From the NCBI GenBank assembly GCA_026413805.1, contig JAOAKE010000010.1, forward strand, positions 1-22,936: a DNA stretch of 22,936 bases, given 5' to 3'. Source of the stretch: Microcaldota archaeon (lineage in GTDB: Archaea; Micrarchaeota; Micrarchaeia; Anstonellales; Anstonellaceae). The position numbers and the translations under genes were made by a program. Below, in pieces: positions 12,989 to 20,434 of this stretch (its first letter is position 1; each line of letters starts with the position of its first letter). The notes below the pieces were generated by a model. It was not told the origin of the DNA. It ran no database searches and saw nothing but the letters and a program-made list of their open reading frames with translations.

Positions 12989-14320
12989 ATGTCATCTTCA
13001 GGAGACGGGATGGTGCTGCTTGGGCTGGGTGCCTTGAGCGGGATTTATAGCTATTACATGGGCATAAAGTTATTTTCCCTTTTGAAAAAAATTGAAAATA
13101 CCCCGACCTGCAAGGTAATTGCCGCCTATCCGGGAACAGTGGAATTGCAAGGAAAGGCAAAAAGGATGGGCGAGCTATTCACAAGCCCTCTTGAAAAGAA
13201 GCCGTGCGTATATTACGAAACAGTGGTGAAAAAATGGATAGGCAGTGGAAAGCATAGGAAGTGCGAATTGGTTGACAGGAAGACATCAAAAACTCCATTC
13301 TTCCTTGAAGACGACACTGGCCAGATAATGATTGACCCCAGCTGGATAACGCTGGAGGGCAATTCGGGCATAAAAATAGACAGAAATGCAAGCATAGATG
13401 AGATGCCATCTCTAAGAAAGGATACGGGCTTGGTCGACACTGTAAAATGGATGCTTTTCCTAAAAAACAGAGAGAAAATAGACCCGCAAACTGCCCCACT
13501 TACAGAAGAGGAAAAGAAAAGCGATGTGGCGGCGTTCATAGCTGAGAATTACCCTTCGCTGCGCGGCTATGAGGACACGATAGATGTCAGCGAGACTTAC
13601 ATAATGGAAGGCGACCCGATTTATGTAATTGGCACTGCGCAGATGGTGGATGACCAAAAGGGGCACCACCTGATAATACGAAAGAGCGGCAACAATCCCT
13701 ATTACATCTGCGACGGAACTGAAAAGGAAGCCAAGCAGACCATTGGCACAGACACTTACCTTTCGCTGATTGGGGGCCCGATATTGTTCTTCATCTGTTC
13801 AGTGCTTCTTGCAACGATTTATTTCAAGGTAGACGCACTGCTTGCCGCCTCGGCAGCAGGCGCCCTGGTTGGCTTGGCATACTTATACCTGGTTGCGATA
13901 ATGCTTCTTGGAATTTACAACGGAATGGTGCTGTTGAAGACGCAAATTGAGATGGCAAAGGCAAATTTGCAGGCCCTTTATGAGCGAAGGCAGGTGCTCA
14001 TCCCACAGCTTGTGGCGGTTGTTGAGGAAGCTGCCCGCCATGAAAAGAAGCTGCAGGGAGCAATTGCCGAGCTGCGCGCAAGAGCCATCCAAGATGAGAA
14101 GTCAATATTTGCCATAGGGGAGAAATACCCCCTTCTAAAAGCAAATGAGAATTTCCTTGCGCTTCAAAAAGAGCTGAGCAAAACCGAAAGCTGGATTGCA
14201 GGCGGAAGGGCGTTTTTGGTAGATTCCATTACACTATATAATACTAAGATACAGAGCTTTCCGCATTATCTGATTGCAAAGATTGCTGGCTTCAAGCCTG
14301 CTGCCATGGAAACAGGATGA
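12989..14320 (+). CDS. GIDE-LemA fusion membrane protein
   Basis: A 443-residue protein joining two domains. An N-terminal membrane segment (about 7-27) is followed by a GIDE-like domain (about 40-250) of the type found in the mitochondrial ubiquitin ligase MUL1, with KPCVYYETVVKKW, FFLEDDTGQIMIDP and YIMEGDPIYVIGTAQ. Two more membrane segments lie at about 258-280 and 288-312. The C-terminal LemA domain starts near 311 (YNGMVLLKTQIEMAKANLQA, ERRQVLIPQLV) and ends FPHYLIAKIAGFKP. The RING finger of MUL1 is absent. The function of both domains in prokaryotes is unknown; a membrane stress or quality-control role would be speculation. It converges on alaX with 8 nt between the stops. Confidence 0.85.
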   Translation: MSSSGDGMVLLGLGALSGIYSYYMGIKLFSLLKKIENTPTCKVIAAYPGTVELQGKAKRMGELFTSPLEKKPCVYYETVVKKWIGSGKHRKCELVDRKTSKTPFFLEDDTGQIMIDPSWITLEGNSGIKIDRNASIDEMPSLRKDTGLVDTVKWMLFLKNREKIDPQTAPLTEEEKKSDVAAFIAENYPSLRGYEDTIDVSETYIMEGDPIYVIGTAQMVDDQKGHHLIIRKSGNNPYYICDGTEKEAKQTIGTDTYLSLIGGPILFFICSVLLATIYFKVDALLAASAAGALVGLAYLYLVAIMLLGIYNGMVLLKTQIEMAKANLQALYERRQVLIPQLVAVVEEAARHEKKLQGAIAELRARAIQDEKSIFAIGEKYPLLKANENFLALQKELSKTESWIAGGRAFLVDSITLYNTKIQSFPHYLIAKIAGFKPAAMETG

Positions 14321-14328
14321 CAGGCTGG

Positions 14329-15051
14329 CTAGGGCTCCACCTTGTAGTAAATCCTCCTGTTGCTCTTTCCCTTGTTCTCTGCTCCCAAGAAAACAATCCT
14401 TCCTATCTCTGAGGTATTGCGAACATGGGTGCCGCCGTCTGCCTGCCAGTCTATGTCTCCGATTTTCACCATGCGAAGCTCCTTTATCTCAGGGGGGAGC
14501 GCTGCTGCAAGCTTCACTGCTCCTTCAACTTTCAGGGCCTCTTCCCTTGGCAGAAAGGAAATGGAGACTTCGAGGTTGCGGGCGATTTGGGCGTTTGCCT
14601 CGTCAATCAGCTTTTGGAAAGCCTCCCTGTCAAAATTTTCCATTGAAAAGTCAAAGCGCGTTTTGTCGATGTCTATTTGGTTCCCTGTTATCAATATGCC
14701 TGCTGACTTGTACATTATGGCTGAAAGAATATGCCCAGCAGTGTGCATCCTCATGAGGCGGTAGCGCCGCTCCCAGTCTATTTCTGCCTCAACCTTGTCT
14801 TTTGGCTGCAATCCCTCTTGCGAAACTTCGTGCAGTATCTCGCCACCTGCCTTTGAAACTGAAACAACTGAAAACTCCCTGCCGTCGGATTTGCGAACCA
14901 GCTTTCCTGTGTCTGAAGGCTGGCCGCCCCCGCGCGGGTAAAAAACTGTCCTGTCAAGGGCTACTTGCCTGCCTTCTTTTACTGAAATTACCTCTGCTTC
15001 GCAGGAGCGCAGGTAAGAGTCTAAAAGATAAAGGGCGCTTTGCTGCTGCAT
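14329..15051 (-). CDS. alaX: AlaX-type trans-editing protein
   Basis: Free-standing homologue of the alanyl-tRNA synthetase editing domain that hydrolyses mischarged Ser- or Gly-tRNA(Ala). The N-terminal part carries FYPRGGGQPSDTG, and the zinc site has H103 and H107 in HTAGH, with H209 in DGGTHV. The usual Cys four residues before this last His is Asp (D205). Length (240) fits the medium AlaX-M class. The ATG at 15051 lies about 27 nt from a TATA-like box on this strand. It is divergent from PCNA and shares the promoter region with it. Confidence 0.93.
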   Translation of the reverse strand: MQQQSALYLLDSYLRSCEAEVISVKEGRQVALDRTVFYPRGGGQPSDTGKLVRKSDGREFSVVSVSKAGGEILHEVSQEGLQPKDKVEAEIDWERRYRLMRMHTAGHILSAIMYKSAGILITGNQIDIDKTRFDFSMENFDREAFQKLIDEANAQIARNLEVSISFLPREEALKVEGAVKLAAALPPEIKELRMVKIGDIDWQADGGTHVRNTSEIGRIVFLGAENKGKSNRRIYYKVEP

Positions 15052-15072
15052 GCTGTGTTGTGGCGAAGCAAC

Positions 15073-15083
15073 ACTTTAAAATT
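15073..15083. promoter_or_regulatory. Shared TATA-like box between alaX and pcn
   Basis: ACTTTAAAATT is the main AT-rich element in the divergent gap. Its centre lies about 27 nt from the alaX ATG on one side. On the other side it predicts a start near 15105, just before GGGAGGG and the PCNA start. Confidence 0.5.
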
Positions 15084-15116
15084 CTGCTTGGCAATATTTG
15101 GGCGGGAGGGATGTTT

Positions 15117-15866
15117 ATGTTTAAGTTCACGGTTGGCGATGCCTGGCGCTACAAAAATGCAACAGACGCGATTGTCAATCTTATTGATGAGGGAATATTG
15201 GAAGTCGGAAAAGAAGGGCTCTTCTTGCGCGCCATGGACCCTTCCCAAATTGCAATGGTGAGCTTCTCCATGCCCAAGGGCGCATTTGCAGAGTATGATG
15301 CGCCAACCCCGCCTGCAAAGGTAGGGCTTGACTTTTCCAACCTATCAAAAATACTCTCCCGTGCAAGGGATGGGGAGAGGCTTGAAATTTCGCAGCTTGA
15401 AAACAAGGTCCAGCTAAAATTCATAGGAGGGAGGAGAAAGAGGAGCTTCAAGGTGCCTGTGCTGGACTTGCCTGCTGGAGCTTCCAAAGAGCCTTCTGTT
15501 CAGCACGATGCAACGGTAAAGGTTTCAAGCAGCCACTTCAAGGAATCGCTGCGCGATGCCTCGCTGGTTGGCTCGCACATCACCCTTGAGGCAAGCGAAG
15601 AGGGATTCTCAATTGAGGTCCACGGCGATTCCTCCGACTTTTTAGAAGAGTCGGAAAAGCAAAGCGAAGAGGTCATTGAGATGAAGGTGAGCCAGAAGGC
15701 AAGGGCGACCTTCCCACTGCAGCATCTTGAAGACATGGTAAAGGCTGCGCCTGAAAGCTCCAGCATCTTGCTGCACCTTAAAACAGACAAGCCACTCAAA
15801 ATGGAATACGAAGTGGAAGGCGCAAAAGTGGTCTATTACCTTGCCCCAAGGATTGAAATAGACTAG
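15117..15866 (+). CDS. pcn: DNA polymerase sliding clamp (PCNA)
   Basis: Homotrimeric ring that tethers DNA polymerase, FEN1 and ligase to DNA. The 249-residue product has the two-fold PCNA architecture: domain 1 opens FKFTVGDAWRYKNATDAI, with LRAMDPSQIAMV; the interdomain loop follows at about 120-135; and domain 2 ends with the conserved YYLAPRIE. The ATG at 15117 is preferred because GGGAGGG ends 6 nt upstream; the ATG at 15111 has almost no spacing. The frame stays open leftward to 14802, but that portion lies over alaX and the promoter. Confidence 0.95.
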   Translation: MFKFTVGDAWRYKNATDAIVNLIDEGILEVGKEGLFLRAMDPSQIAMVSFSMPKGAFAEYDAPTPPAKVGLDFSNLSKILSRARDGERLEISQLENKVQLKFIGGRRKRSFKVPVLDLPAGASKEPSVQHDATVKVSSSHFKESLRDASLVGSHITLEASEEGFSIEVHGDSSDFLEESEKQSEEVIEMKVSQKARATFPLQHLEDMVKAAPESSSILLHLKTDKPLKMEYEVEGAKVVYYLAPRIEID

Positions 15867-15926
15867 CGGCAAGGCGAAGCGAAGTGGCAGCAAAGGGCCT
15901 TTTGCCTCCCAATCTCGTTAATGCTG

Positions 15927-15960
15927 AATTTATAAATTGCCCTCTTTTAATTTAAGGAGG
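15927..15960 (+). promoter_or_regulatory. TATA-like box and strong ribosome-binding site of the ABC exporter operon
   Basis: AATTTATAAATT (15927-15938) is a good TATA box. AAGGAGG (15954-15960), 8 nt before the ATG at 15969, is the clearest Shine-Dalgarno sequence in the window. The predicted transcript start (about 15960) would trim the site, so the true start may be a little upstream. The preceding stretch from 15867 holds nothing else recognisable. Confidence 0.5.
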
Positions 15961-15968
15961 TCTCTTCT

Positions 15969-16952
15969 ATGGAAAGAAAGCCTGCCATAGTTATAAGAAA
16001 GCTTTCCAAGAGCTTTGGGAAATTGCGGGCAGTGGATGGAATAAACTTGGAGGTTTACGAAGGCGAGATATTTGCCCTTCTTGGGCCTAATGGGGCAGGC
16101 AAGACCACCACAATTTCAATGCTTTGCGGCTTGCTTCGCCCGACCAAGGGGCAGGCAAATGTGGCAGGCTTTGATGTTGAAAAGGAATCTCTCATGGTGC
16201 GCAAGTCAATAGGGGTGGTTTTCCAGCAGCCAAGCTCAGACGACTTGCTTTCGGGCAGGGAGAACCTGAAGATGCATGCCCTTTTGTATGGAATGCCAAG
16301 TGAAGGGAGGGAAGAAAGGATAGATGAGATGCTGCGGCTGGTGGGCTTGGTGGAAAGGCAGCACAGCAGGGTAAAGGAATACTCAGGAGGAATGAGAAAG
16401 AGGCTGGAAATTGCGCGGGGCATTTTGCACAGGCCAAAAATACTTTTCCTTGATGAGCCGACTGTCGGGCTTGACCCCCAGACTCGGCAGCACATCTGGG
16501 GCTATATCCGAAGCCTTCCTGAAAAGGAGGGCACCACTGTTGTATTCACCACGCACTACCTTGAAGAGGCAGAGCAATTTGCTGACAGGGTGGCAATAAT
16601 TGACAGGGGAAAGATAATAGCTATTGGGAAGCCTTCGGAACTTGTTTCAAAGCTTGGGGGGGACACTGCCTTTATCAAAGCCAAGCAGCCGCAAAAAATT
16701 GCCTCCAAGCTTCGCAGCATGAAGTTTGTGCGCAGCATAAAAGTTGGGCGAAATTGCGTTCAGGTGAGGGTTGGCGACTGCGCAAAAAACCTCCCAAAGA
16801 TGCTGCAGGCGCTGGAAGGGGTGGAGTCAATTGAGCTTCGCCCAGCCACGCTAAACGATGTTTTCATAAAATACACTGGAAGAGGGATAAGGGAAGACTC
16901 GCCAGAGGGCGGCTATTGGGAAAGGATAATGAATAGCGAAAAGGGAAGGTGA
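15969..16952 (+). CDS. ABC transporter ATPase (ABC-2 exporter, DrrA-like)
   Basis: Cytoplasmic ATPase of an ABC-2 type exporter (327 residues). Walker A is GPNGAGKTT (G39-T47), the signature is YSGGM (138-142), Walker B is ILFLDEP with D162 and E163, and the switch His is H196 in TTHYLEEAEQFADRV. The C-terminal 100 residues match the DrrA/CcmA-type extension (ATLNDVFIKYTGRG near the end). The substrate cannot be inferred from the ATPase. Its TGA overlaps the upstream GTG option of the permease gene. Probably an operon of ATPase, permease and CysRS-like protein. Confidence 0.95.
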   Translation: MERKPAIVIRKLSKSFGKLRAVDGINLEVYEGEIFALLGPNGAGKTTTISMLCGLLRPTKGQANVAGFDVEKESLMVRKSIGVVFQQPSSDDLLSGRENLKMHALLYGMPSEGREERIDEMLRLVGLVERQHSRVKEYSGGMRKRLEIARGILHRPKILFLDEPTVGLDPQTRQHIWGYIRSLPEKEGTTVVFTTHYLEEAEQFADRVAIIDRGKIIAIGKPSELVSKLGGDTAFIKAKQPQKIASKLRSMKFVRSIKVGRNCVQVRVGDCAKNLPKMLQALEGVESIELRPATLNDVFIKYTGRGIREDSPEGGYWERIMNSEKGR

Positions 16953-16954
16953 AC

Positions 16955-17701
16955 ATGGGATACCTGCAAGGAGTTTGGGCAGTCTGGCTGCGCGAAGTGA
17001 TTGTCTTTTTTCGCGAGAGGGAGAGGGTAATCTCTGCCATTGTCACCCCCCTTCTGTGGGTTTTGGCTTTCGGGGGCGGGCTGGGGGCAAGCGTGCAGGT
17101 CCAAGGCATGAGCTACCAGCGGTTTATTTTTCCAGGCATAGTCTCCATGTCGGTCCTTTTCGGCTCCATCTTCTACGGGCTATATATAATATGGGACAGG
17201 AAGCTGGACTTCCTAAAGCTGGTGCTGGTTGCCCCAGTTCCGCGCAGCGCAGTCTTCCTGGGCAAGATGCTGGGCGGGACAACAGATGTGCTGATACAGG
17301 TTGGGGCGCTCATGCTGATAGGCATTGCCCTTGGGCTTGCAAGCCCTGAGGCGTTTATTTATGCAATTCCTTCTGCAGCCCTTCTCTCAATGTGCATGGT
17401 AAGCCTCGGGCTGATTATCGGCTCAAGGATGTCCTCGCCAGACGGCTTTAACTTGGTGATGAGCTTTGTGATGTGGCCCATGTTCCTGCTTTCAGGCGCG
17501 CTTTTCCCACTTGATAACCTGCCGCACTATTTGGAATTTGCCGTCCTGCTCAACCCAATGACTTATGGAGTTGACTTGATGCGGTTTGCCTTTTTTGGAA
17601 TTGCAAGGTTTGGGCCCTTTGCAGACATTGCTGTCCTTTTGGGAATCTTCCTTGCATTTGCAGCTCTCGGCAGCAAGAGCTTTGAGAGGATGCAGGTATG
17701 A
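16955..17701 (+). CDS. ABC-2 type permease
   Basis: Membrane partner of the preceding ATPase: 248 residues with six hydrophobic segments, as in DrrB/NodJ-type ABC-2 permeases. The amphipathic N-terminus (WAVWLREVIVFFRERERVI) and LVAPVPRSAVFLGKMLGGTTD in the middle are characteristic; the latter resembles the conserved LLxaPvsr block. ATG at 16955 is chosen, with GGGAAGGTGA just upstream; a GTG at 16949 would overlap the ATPase stop by 4 nt and add two residues. Its own stop overlaps the next start by 4 nt (ATGA). Confidence 0.93.
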   Translation: MGYLQGVWAVWLREVIVFFRERERVISAIVTPLLWVLAFGGGLGASVQVQGMSYQRFIFPGIVSMSVLFGSIFYGLYIIWDRKLDFLKLVLVAPVPRSAVFLGKMLGGTTDVLIQVGALMLIGIALGLASPEAFIYAIPSAALLSMCMVSLGLIIGSRMSSPDGFNLVMSFVMWPMFLLSGALFPLDNLPHYLEFAVLLNPMTYGVDLMRFAFFGIARFGPFADIAVLLGIFLAFAALGSKSFERMQV

Positions 17702-18912
17702 GCGGGCTTGTGCTTTACAACAGCCTAAGCCGAAGGCTGGAGAAATTCGTGCCGCGAAAGGGCAGGATGGTAAGGCTTTATACCTGCGGCCCAACTGCAT
17801 ATGCAAGGCCGCACATAGGAAACCTCAGGACTTATTGCATTGAGGACACCCTGAAGCGCTATCTTTCTTACCTTGGCTTTAGGGTAAGGCACGCAATGAA
17901 CATAACCGATTTTGACAGGACCATCCTGCGCGAGGAAAAAAGGCGAGGCATGCCAAGAGAGCAGCTGGTGGCAAGGGCTGAAAAAGAATTCATGCGCGAT
18001 GCAGAAAGGCTTTCCATCCTGCCTGCCGATTGCTACCCGCACGTGAGCAAATTTGCAGACAAGATGGCAGAGGCAGTAAGGCAGCTGGTGAAAAAGGGGT
18101 TTGCATACTGGGTGGGGCACAGGGTGTTTTTTGACATCTCAAGATTCCCTTCATATGGAAGGCTGGCTGGAAAAAGGCTTTCAGGCGCAGCCAGGAGGGT
18201 TTCGCAAGAGGAATACCGCCCCTCTTTAGCAGGGGACTTCCTTATTTGGGAAAGCTGCAGGCACAAGGACAGGGCGGACTCTTTTTGCACCTCGCTTGGC
18301 CCTGCCCACCCCCCTTGGAATATCCACTGCGCCACCATGTCATTAAGCTCGCTTGGCGGAGCCATTGACATAGCTGCTGGGGGAAGGGACAATCTCTTCA
18401 ACCACCATGAGAACACTCGCGCAGTGGCTTCCTGCCTAATCGGGAAGGAATATGCAAGGCACTGGGTGCACATACGCCACCTCATTGTTGAGGGAAAGAA
18501 AATGAGCAAGACAAAGGGGAACACCATTTACCTGCCCGACATGGAGAAGCGGGGATTTTCGCCGCGTGCAGCGCGGATGGTTTTAGTCTCTGCCCATTAC
18601 CGAAAAAGGCTCAACTTCACTTGGGAGGATGCAGAAAAGGTAAAGAAGAGGTTTGAAAGCATGAGGCAGGGGCTGGCAAAAATAAAAAGCGCCTCTGGGC
18701 AGGGCTGGGGCGGTTTTGAGGCTGCAAGCAGGCTGGCAGTGAAAAAGTTTGAGCTGGCAATGAGCCGCGACCTGGATATACCAAAGGCAATTGGAGTGGC
18801 TGAGGAGTTCATTTGCAAGTGCGCGGAAAGCAAAATTTCGCGCAGGCAGGGAAAGGCTGCCCTGTCGCTAATTGAGAAATTTGACTCTGTGCTCGCCTGC
18901 CTGCCTTTATAA
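17698..18912 (+). CDS. Cysteinyl-tRNA synthetase-like protein, MshC-like truncation
   Basis: Class I synthetase-fold enzyme that should activate cysteine with ATP. It has PHIGN (38-42) for HIGH, KKMSKTKGN for KMSKS, and zinc ligands C30, C211 and H236, plus W207 of the cysteine pocket. Two canonical residues differ. The His of DIHGGG is A226 (DIAAGG), and the fourth zinc ligand, the second Glu of HHENE, is T240 (HHENT). MshC, the cysteine:GlcN-Ins ligase of actinobacteria, also changes both (to Gln, and to Ser or Thr). At 404 residues it lacks the roughly 60-residue anticodon-binding tail of normal CysRS and ends as MshC does. It could be a divergent functional CysRS or a cysteine ligase acting on a small acceptor. 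Its start overlaps the permease stop by 4 nt. Confidence 0.85.
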   Translation: MSGLVLYNSLSRRLEKFVPRKGRMVRLYTCGPTAYARPHIGNLRTYCIEDTLKRYLSYLGFRVRHAMNITDFDRTILREEKRRGMPREQLVARAEKEFMRDAERLSILPADCYPHVSKFADKMAEAVRQLVKKGFAYWVGHRVFFDISRFPSYGRLAGKRLSGAARRVSQEEYRPSLAGDFLIWESCRHKDRADSFCTSLGPAHPPWNIHCATMSLSSLGGAIDIAAGGRDNLFNHHENTRAVASCLIGKEYARHWVHIRHLIVEGKKMSKTKGNTIYLPDMEKRGFSPRAARMVLVSAHYRKRLNFTWEDAEKVKKRFESMRQGLAKIKSASGQGWGGFEAASRLAVKKFELAMSRDLDIPKAIGVAEEFICKCAESKISRRQGKAALSLIEKFDSVLACLPL

Positions 18913-18916
18913 AAAG
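18906..18916 (+). promoter_or_regulatory. TATA box of the M24 peptidase gene
   Basis: TTTATAAAAAG overlaps the end of the CysRS-like gene and is centred 33 nt before the ATG at 18944, predicting a leader of about 6 nt. The peptidase can therefore be transcribed separately. Confidence 0.55.
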
Positions 18917-18943
18917 TGGCGCACAAGCAATATAGGTAATCCC

Positions 18944-19939
18944 ATGGATTTGCTCTTGGAAAGGAGAAAGGCGCTTTTTGCAGGAATGGATTGCGAAAGC
19001 GTGCTGCTTGCAAGCGAAGGCAAGTCTTTCTTGTATTTTGCAGGCTGCGAAATTGACGGCTGCTACTTGGTGTTGAAAAAAAGCGGCGGGGTGTTGCTTG
19101 CCCCTGAGATGAATTTTGAGGCGGCAAAAAAAGAGTCGCACTACCCTGTAAAAAGGCTTGGGCAAAAGGCAGCCATGGCGATAAAAAAGGAGTGCGGAGG
19201 GGGAAGGGTGGGCTTTCACGCAGGCGAGATGCCCTCCTCAAAATACCTTGCCCTCCTCAAAAAGGCGAAGATAAGGCTGGTGAATGTGGCTGACAAGATA
19301 GGCAGCATAAGGGGGAGGAAGGCTCCGCAGGAAATTGAGAAGATTGCGCAGGCAGCCAAGGCCGCCCGCCTTATACTTGATGGGCTGGACCCGTGGGAAT
19401 TTGCAACCGAGCAGGAGCTTGCCTTCAACCTTAAAATTGCTGCCCTGAAGCAGGGCTGCGAAGTGGCATATGAGCCAATTGTTGCAAGCGGCAAAAACAG
19501 CCGATTTCCGCACCACAGGGCAGGGAACAGCCCGCTTGGGAAGATGGTGCTTGTTGACTTCGGGGTAAGGAAGGACGGCTATTGCTCAGACCTGAGCCGC
19601 TGCTACTTCAAAGAGAGCGGCAGGGAAGAGCAGGCTTATGAGAAGTGCAAGGAAGCCCTTGAAGAAATTCTTGGCAGCCTGCACTCTTTTGAAAAGGGAA
19701 ACGAGCTTGCTGCCTTTGCCGAAAGGCTGATTAGGAAAAAAGGCCTTCCAAAGCCAATTCATGCAATAGGGCACGGCATAGGCTTGGAGGTGCATGAATT
19801 TCCCTCCCTTGGCAAAAAATCCAAAGACCCTCTGCAAGGAAGTGTGCTTGCCCTTGAGCCAGCGGCCTACTTTGGCTCATTTGGGGTAAGGCATGAGGAG
19901 ATGGTTGCAAGCACAAAAGAGGGCTGGAGAAAAATATGA
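18944..19939 (+). CDS. M24 family metallopeptidase (Xaa-Pro aminopeptidase-like)
   Basis: Cytoplasmic pita-bread metallopeptidase of 331 residues. The N-terminal creatinase-like domain (about 1-115) and the catalytic domain (about 120-331) are both present. The five metal ligands are visible: D205 (LVDFGV), D216 (CSDLSR), H277 (GHGIGLEVHE), E305 (LEPAAY) and E318 (RHEEM). This arrangement suits X-Pro dipeptidase or aminopeptidase P rather than methionine aminopeptidase. The ATG at 18944 is supported by the TATA spacing; an upstream ATG at 18872 would overlap the preceding gene by 41 nt. Confidence 0.92.
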   Translation: MDLLLERRKALFAGMDCESVLLASEGKSFLYFAGCEIDGCYLVLKKSGGVLLAPEMNFEAAKKESHYPVKRLGQKAAMAIKKECGGGRVGFHAGEMPSSKYLALLKKAKIRLVNVADKIGSIRGRKAPQEIEKIAQAAKAARLILDGLDPWEFATEQELAFNLKIAALKQGCEVAYEPIVASGKNSRFPHHRAGNSPLGKMVLVDFGVRKDGYCSDLSRCYFKESGREEQAYEKCKEALEEILGSLHSFEKGNELAAFAERLIRKKGLPKPIHAIGHGIGLEVHEFPSLGKKSKDPLQGSVLALEPAAYFGSFGVRHEEMVASTKEGWRKI

Positions 19940-19956
19940 CGAAGGGAGTGGCAAGT

Positions 19957-19967
19957 CTTTTTAATAG
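19957..19967 (+). promoter_or_regulatory. TATA-like box of the S6e-aIF2-gamma operon
   Basis: CTTTTTAATAG predicts a start near 19990, giving a leader of roughly 38 nt before the S6e ATG at 20028. Confidence 0.4.
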
Positions 19968-20027
19968 CTTGCACAAAATAACTCGCTATCCAGGACGGAA
20001 ATCGTTCTTCTGTTGAGAGTGGTTGGC

Positions 20028-20426
20028 ATGAAATTAGTAATATCAGACCCAAAGACAGGGAAAAGCTTCGGGGTGGAAATCCCGAAAGGCAAGGAGCAGC
20101 AGGCCATTGGAAAAAAGATTGGAGACAGGATAGAAGGCGGGTTTGTGGGAGCCGAAGGTTATGAATTTGAAATAACAGGCGGAAGCGACCTGGCAGGCTT
20201 CCCCATGCGCAAGGATGTGGCAGGCCCGCGAAGGGTCGGCGTGATATTAAGCGACGGGCCTGGCTTTCGCAAGAAGGGAAAGGGCGTGCGAGAGAAAAGA
20301 AATGTGCGCGGCAATGTCATATCCGACCAGATAATGCAGGTAAACGCAAAGGTAGTTTCTTACGGCTCCAAGCCGCTTGAGGAAATATTTCCAAAGGCAG
20401 CGGGCGGAGAGAAGGGCAAAAAGTAA
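20028..20426 (+). CDS. rps6e: 30S ribosomal protein S6e
   Basis: Small-subunit ribosomal protein shared by archaea and eukaryotes. The 132-residue product begins MKLVISDPKTGKSFGVEIP and contains the family signature SDLAGFPMRKDV followed by GPRRVGVILSDGPGFR and KGVREKRNVRGN. Length suits the short archaeal form without the eukaryotic tail. Upstream codons to 20013 are open, but ATG 20028 matches the family N-terminus. The aIF2-gamma gene follows after 8 nt, a classical archaeal pairing. Confidence 0.96.
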   Translation: MKLVISDPKTGKSFGVEIPKGKEQQAIGKKIGDRIEGGFVGAEGYEFEITGGSDLAGFPMRKDVAGPRRVGVILSDGPGFRKKGKGVREKRNVRGNVISDQIMQVNAKVVSYGSKPLEEIFPKAAGGEKGKK

Positions 20427-20434
20427 ATGGCGAA

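Noticed and set aside
14802..15116. N-terminal extension of the PCNA frame
   Set aside because: It overlaps alaX on the other strand and the promoter, and does not resemble any PCNA N-terminus.
18597..19241. Long reading frame antisense to the CysRS-like and M24 genes
   Set aside because: Arg/Ser/Phe-rich shadow spanning two real genes, with no motif of its own.
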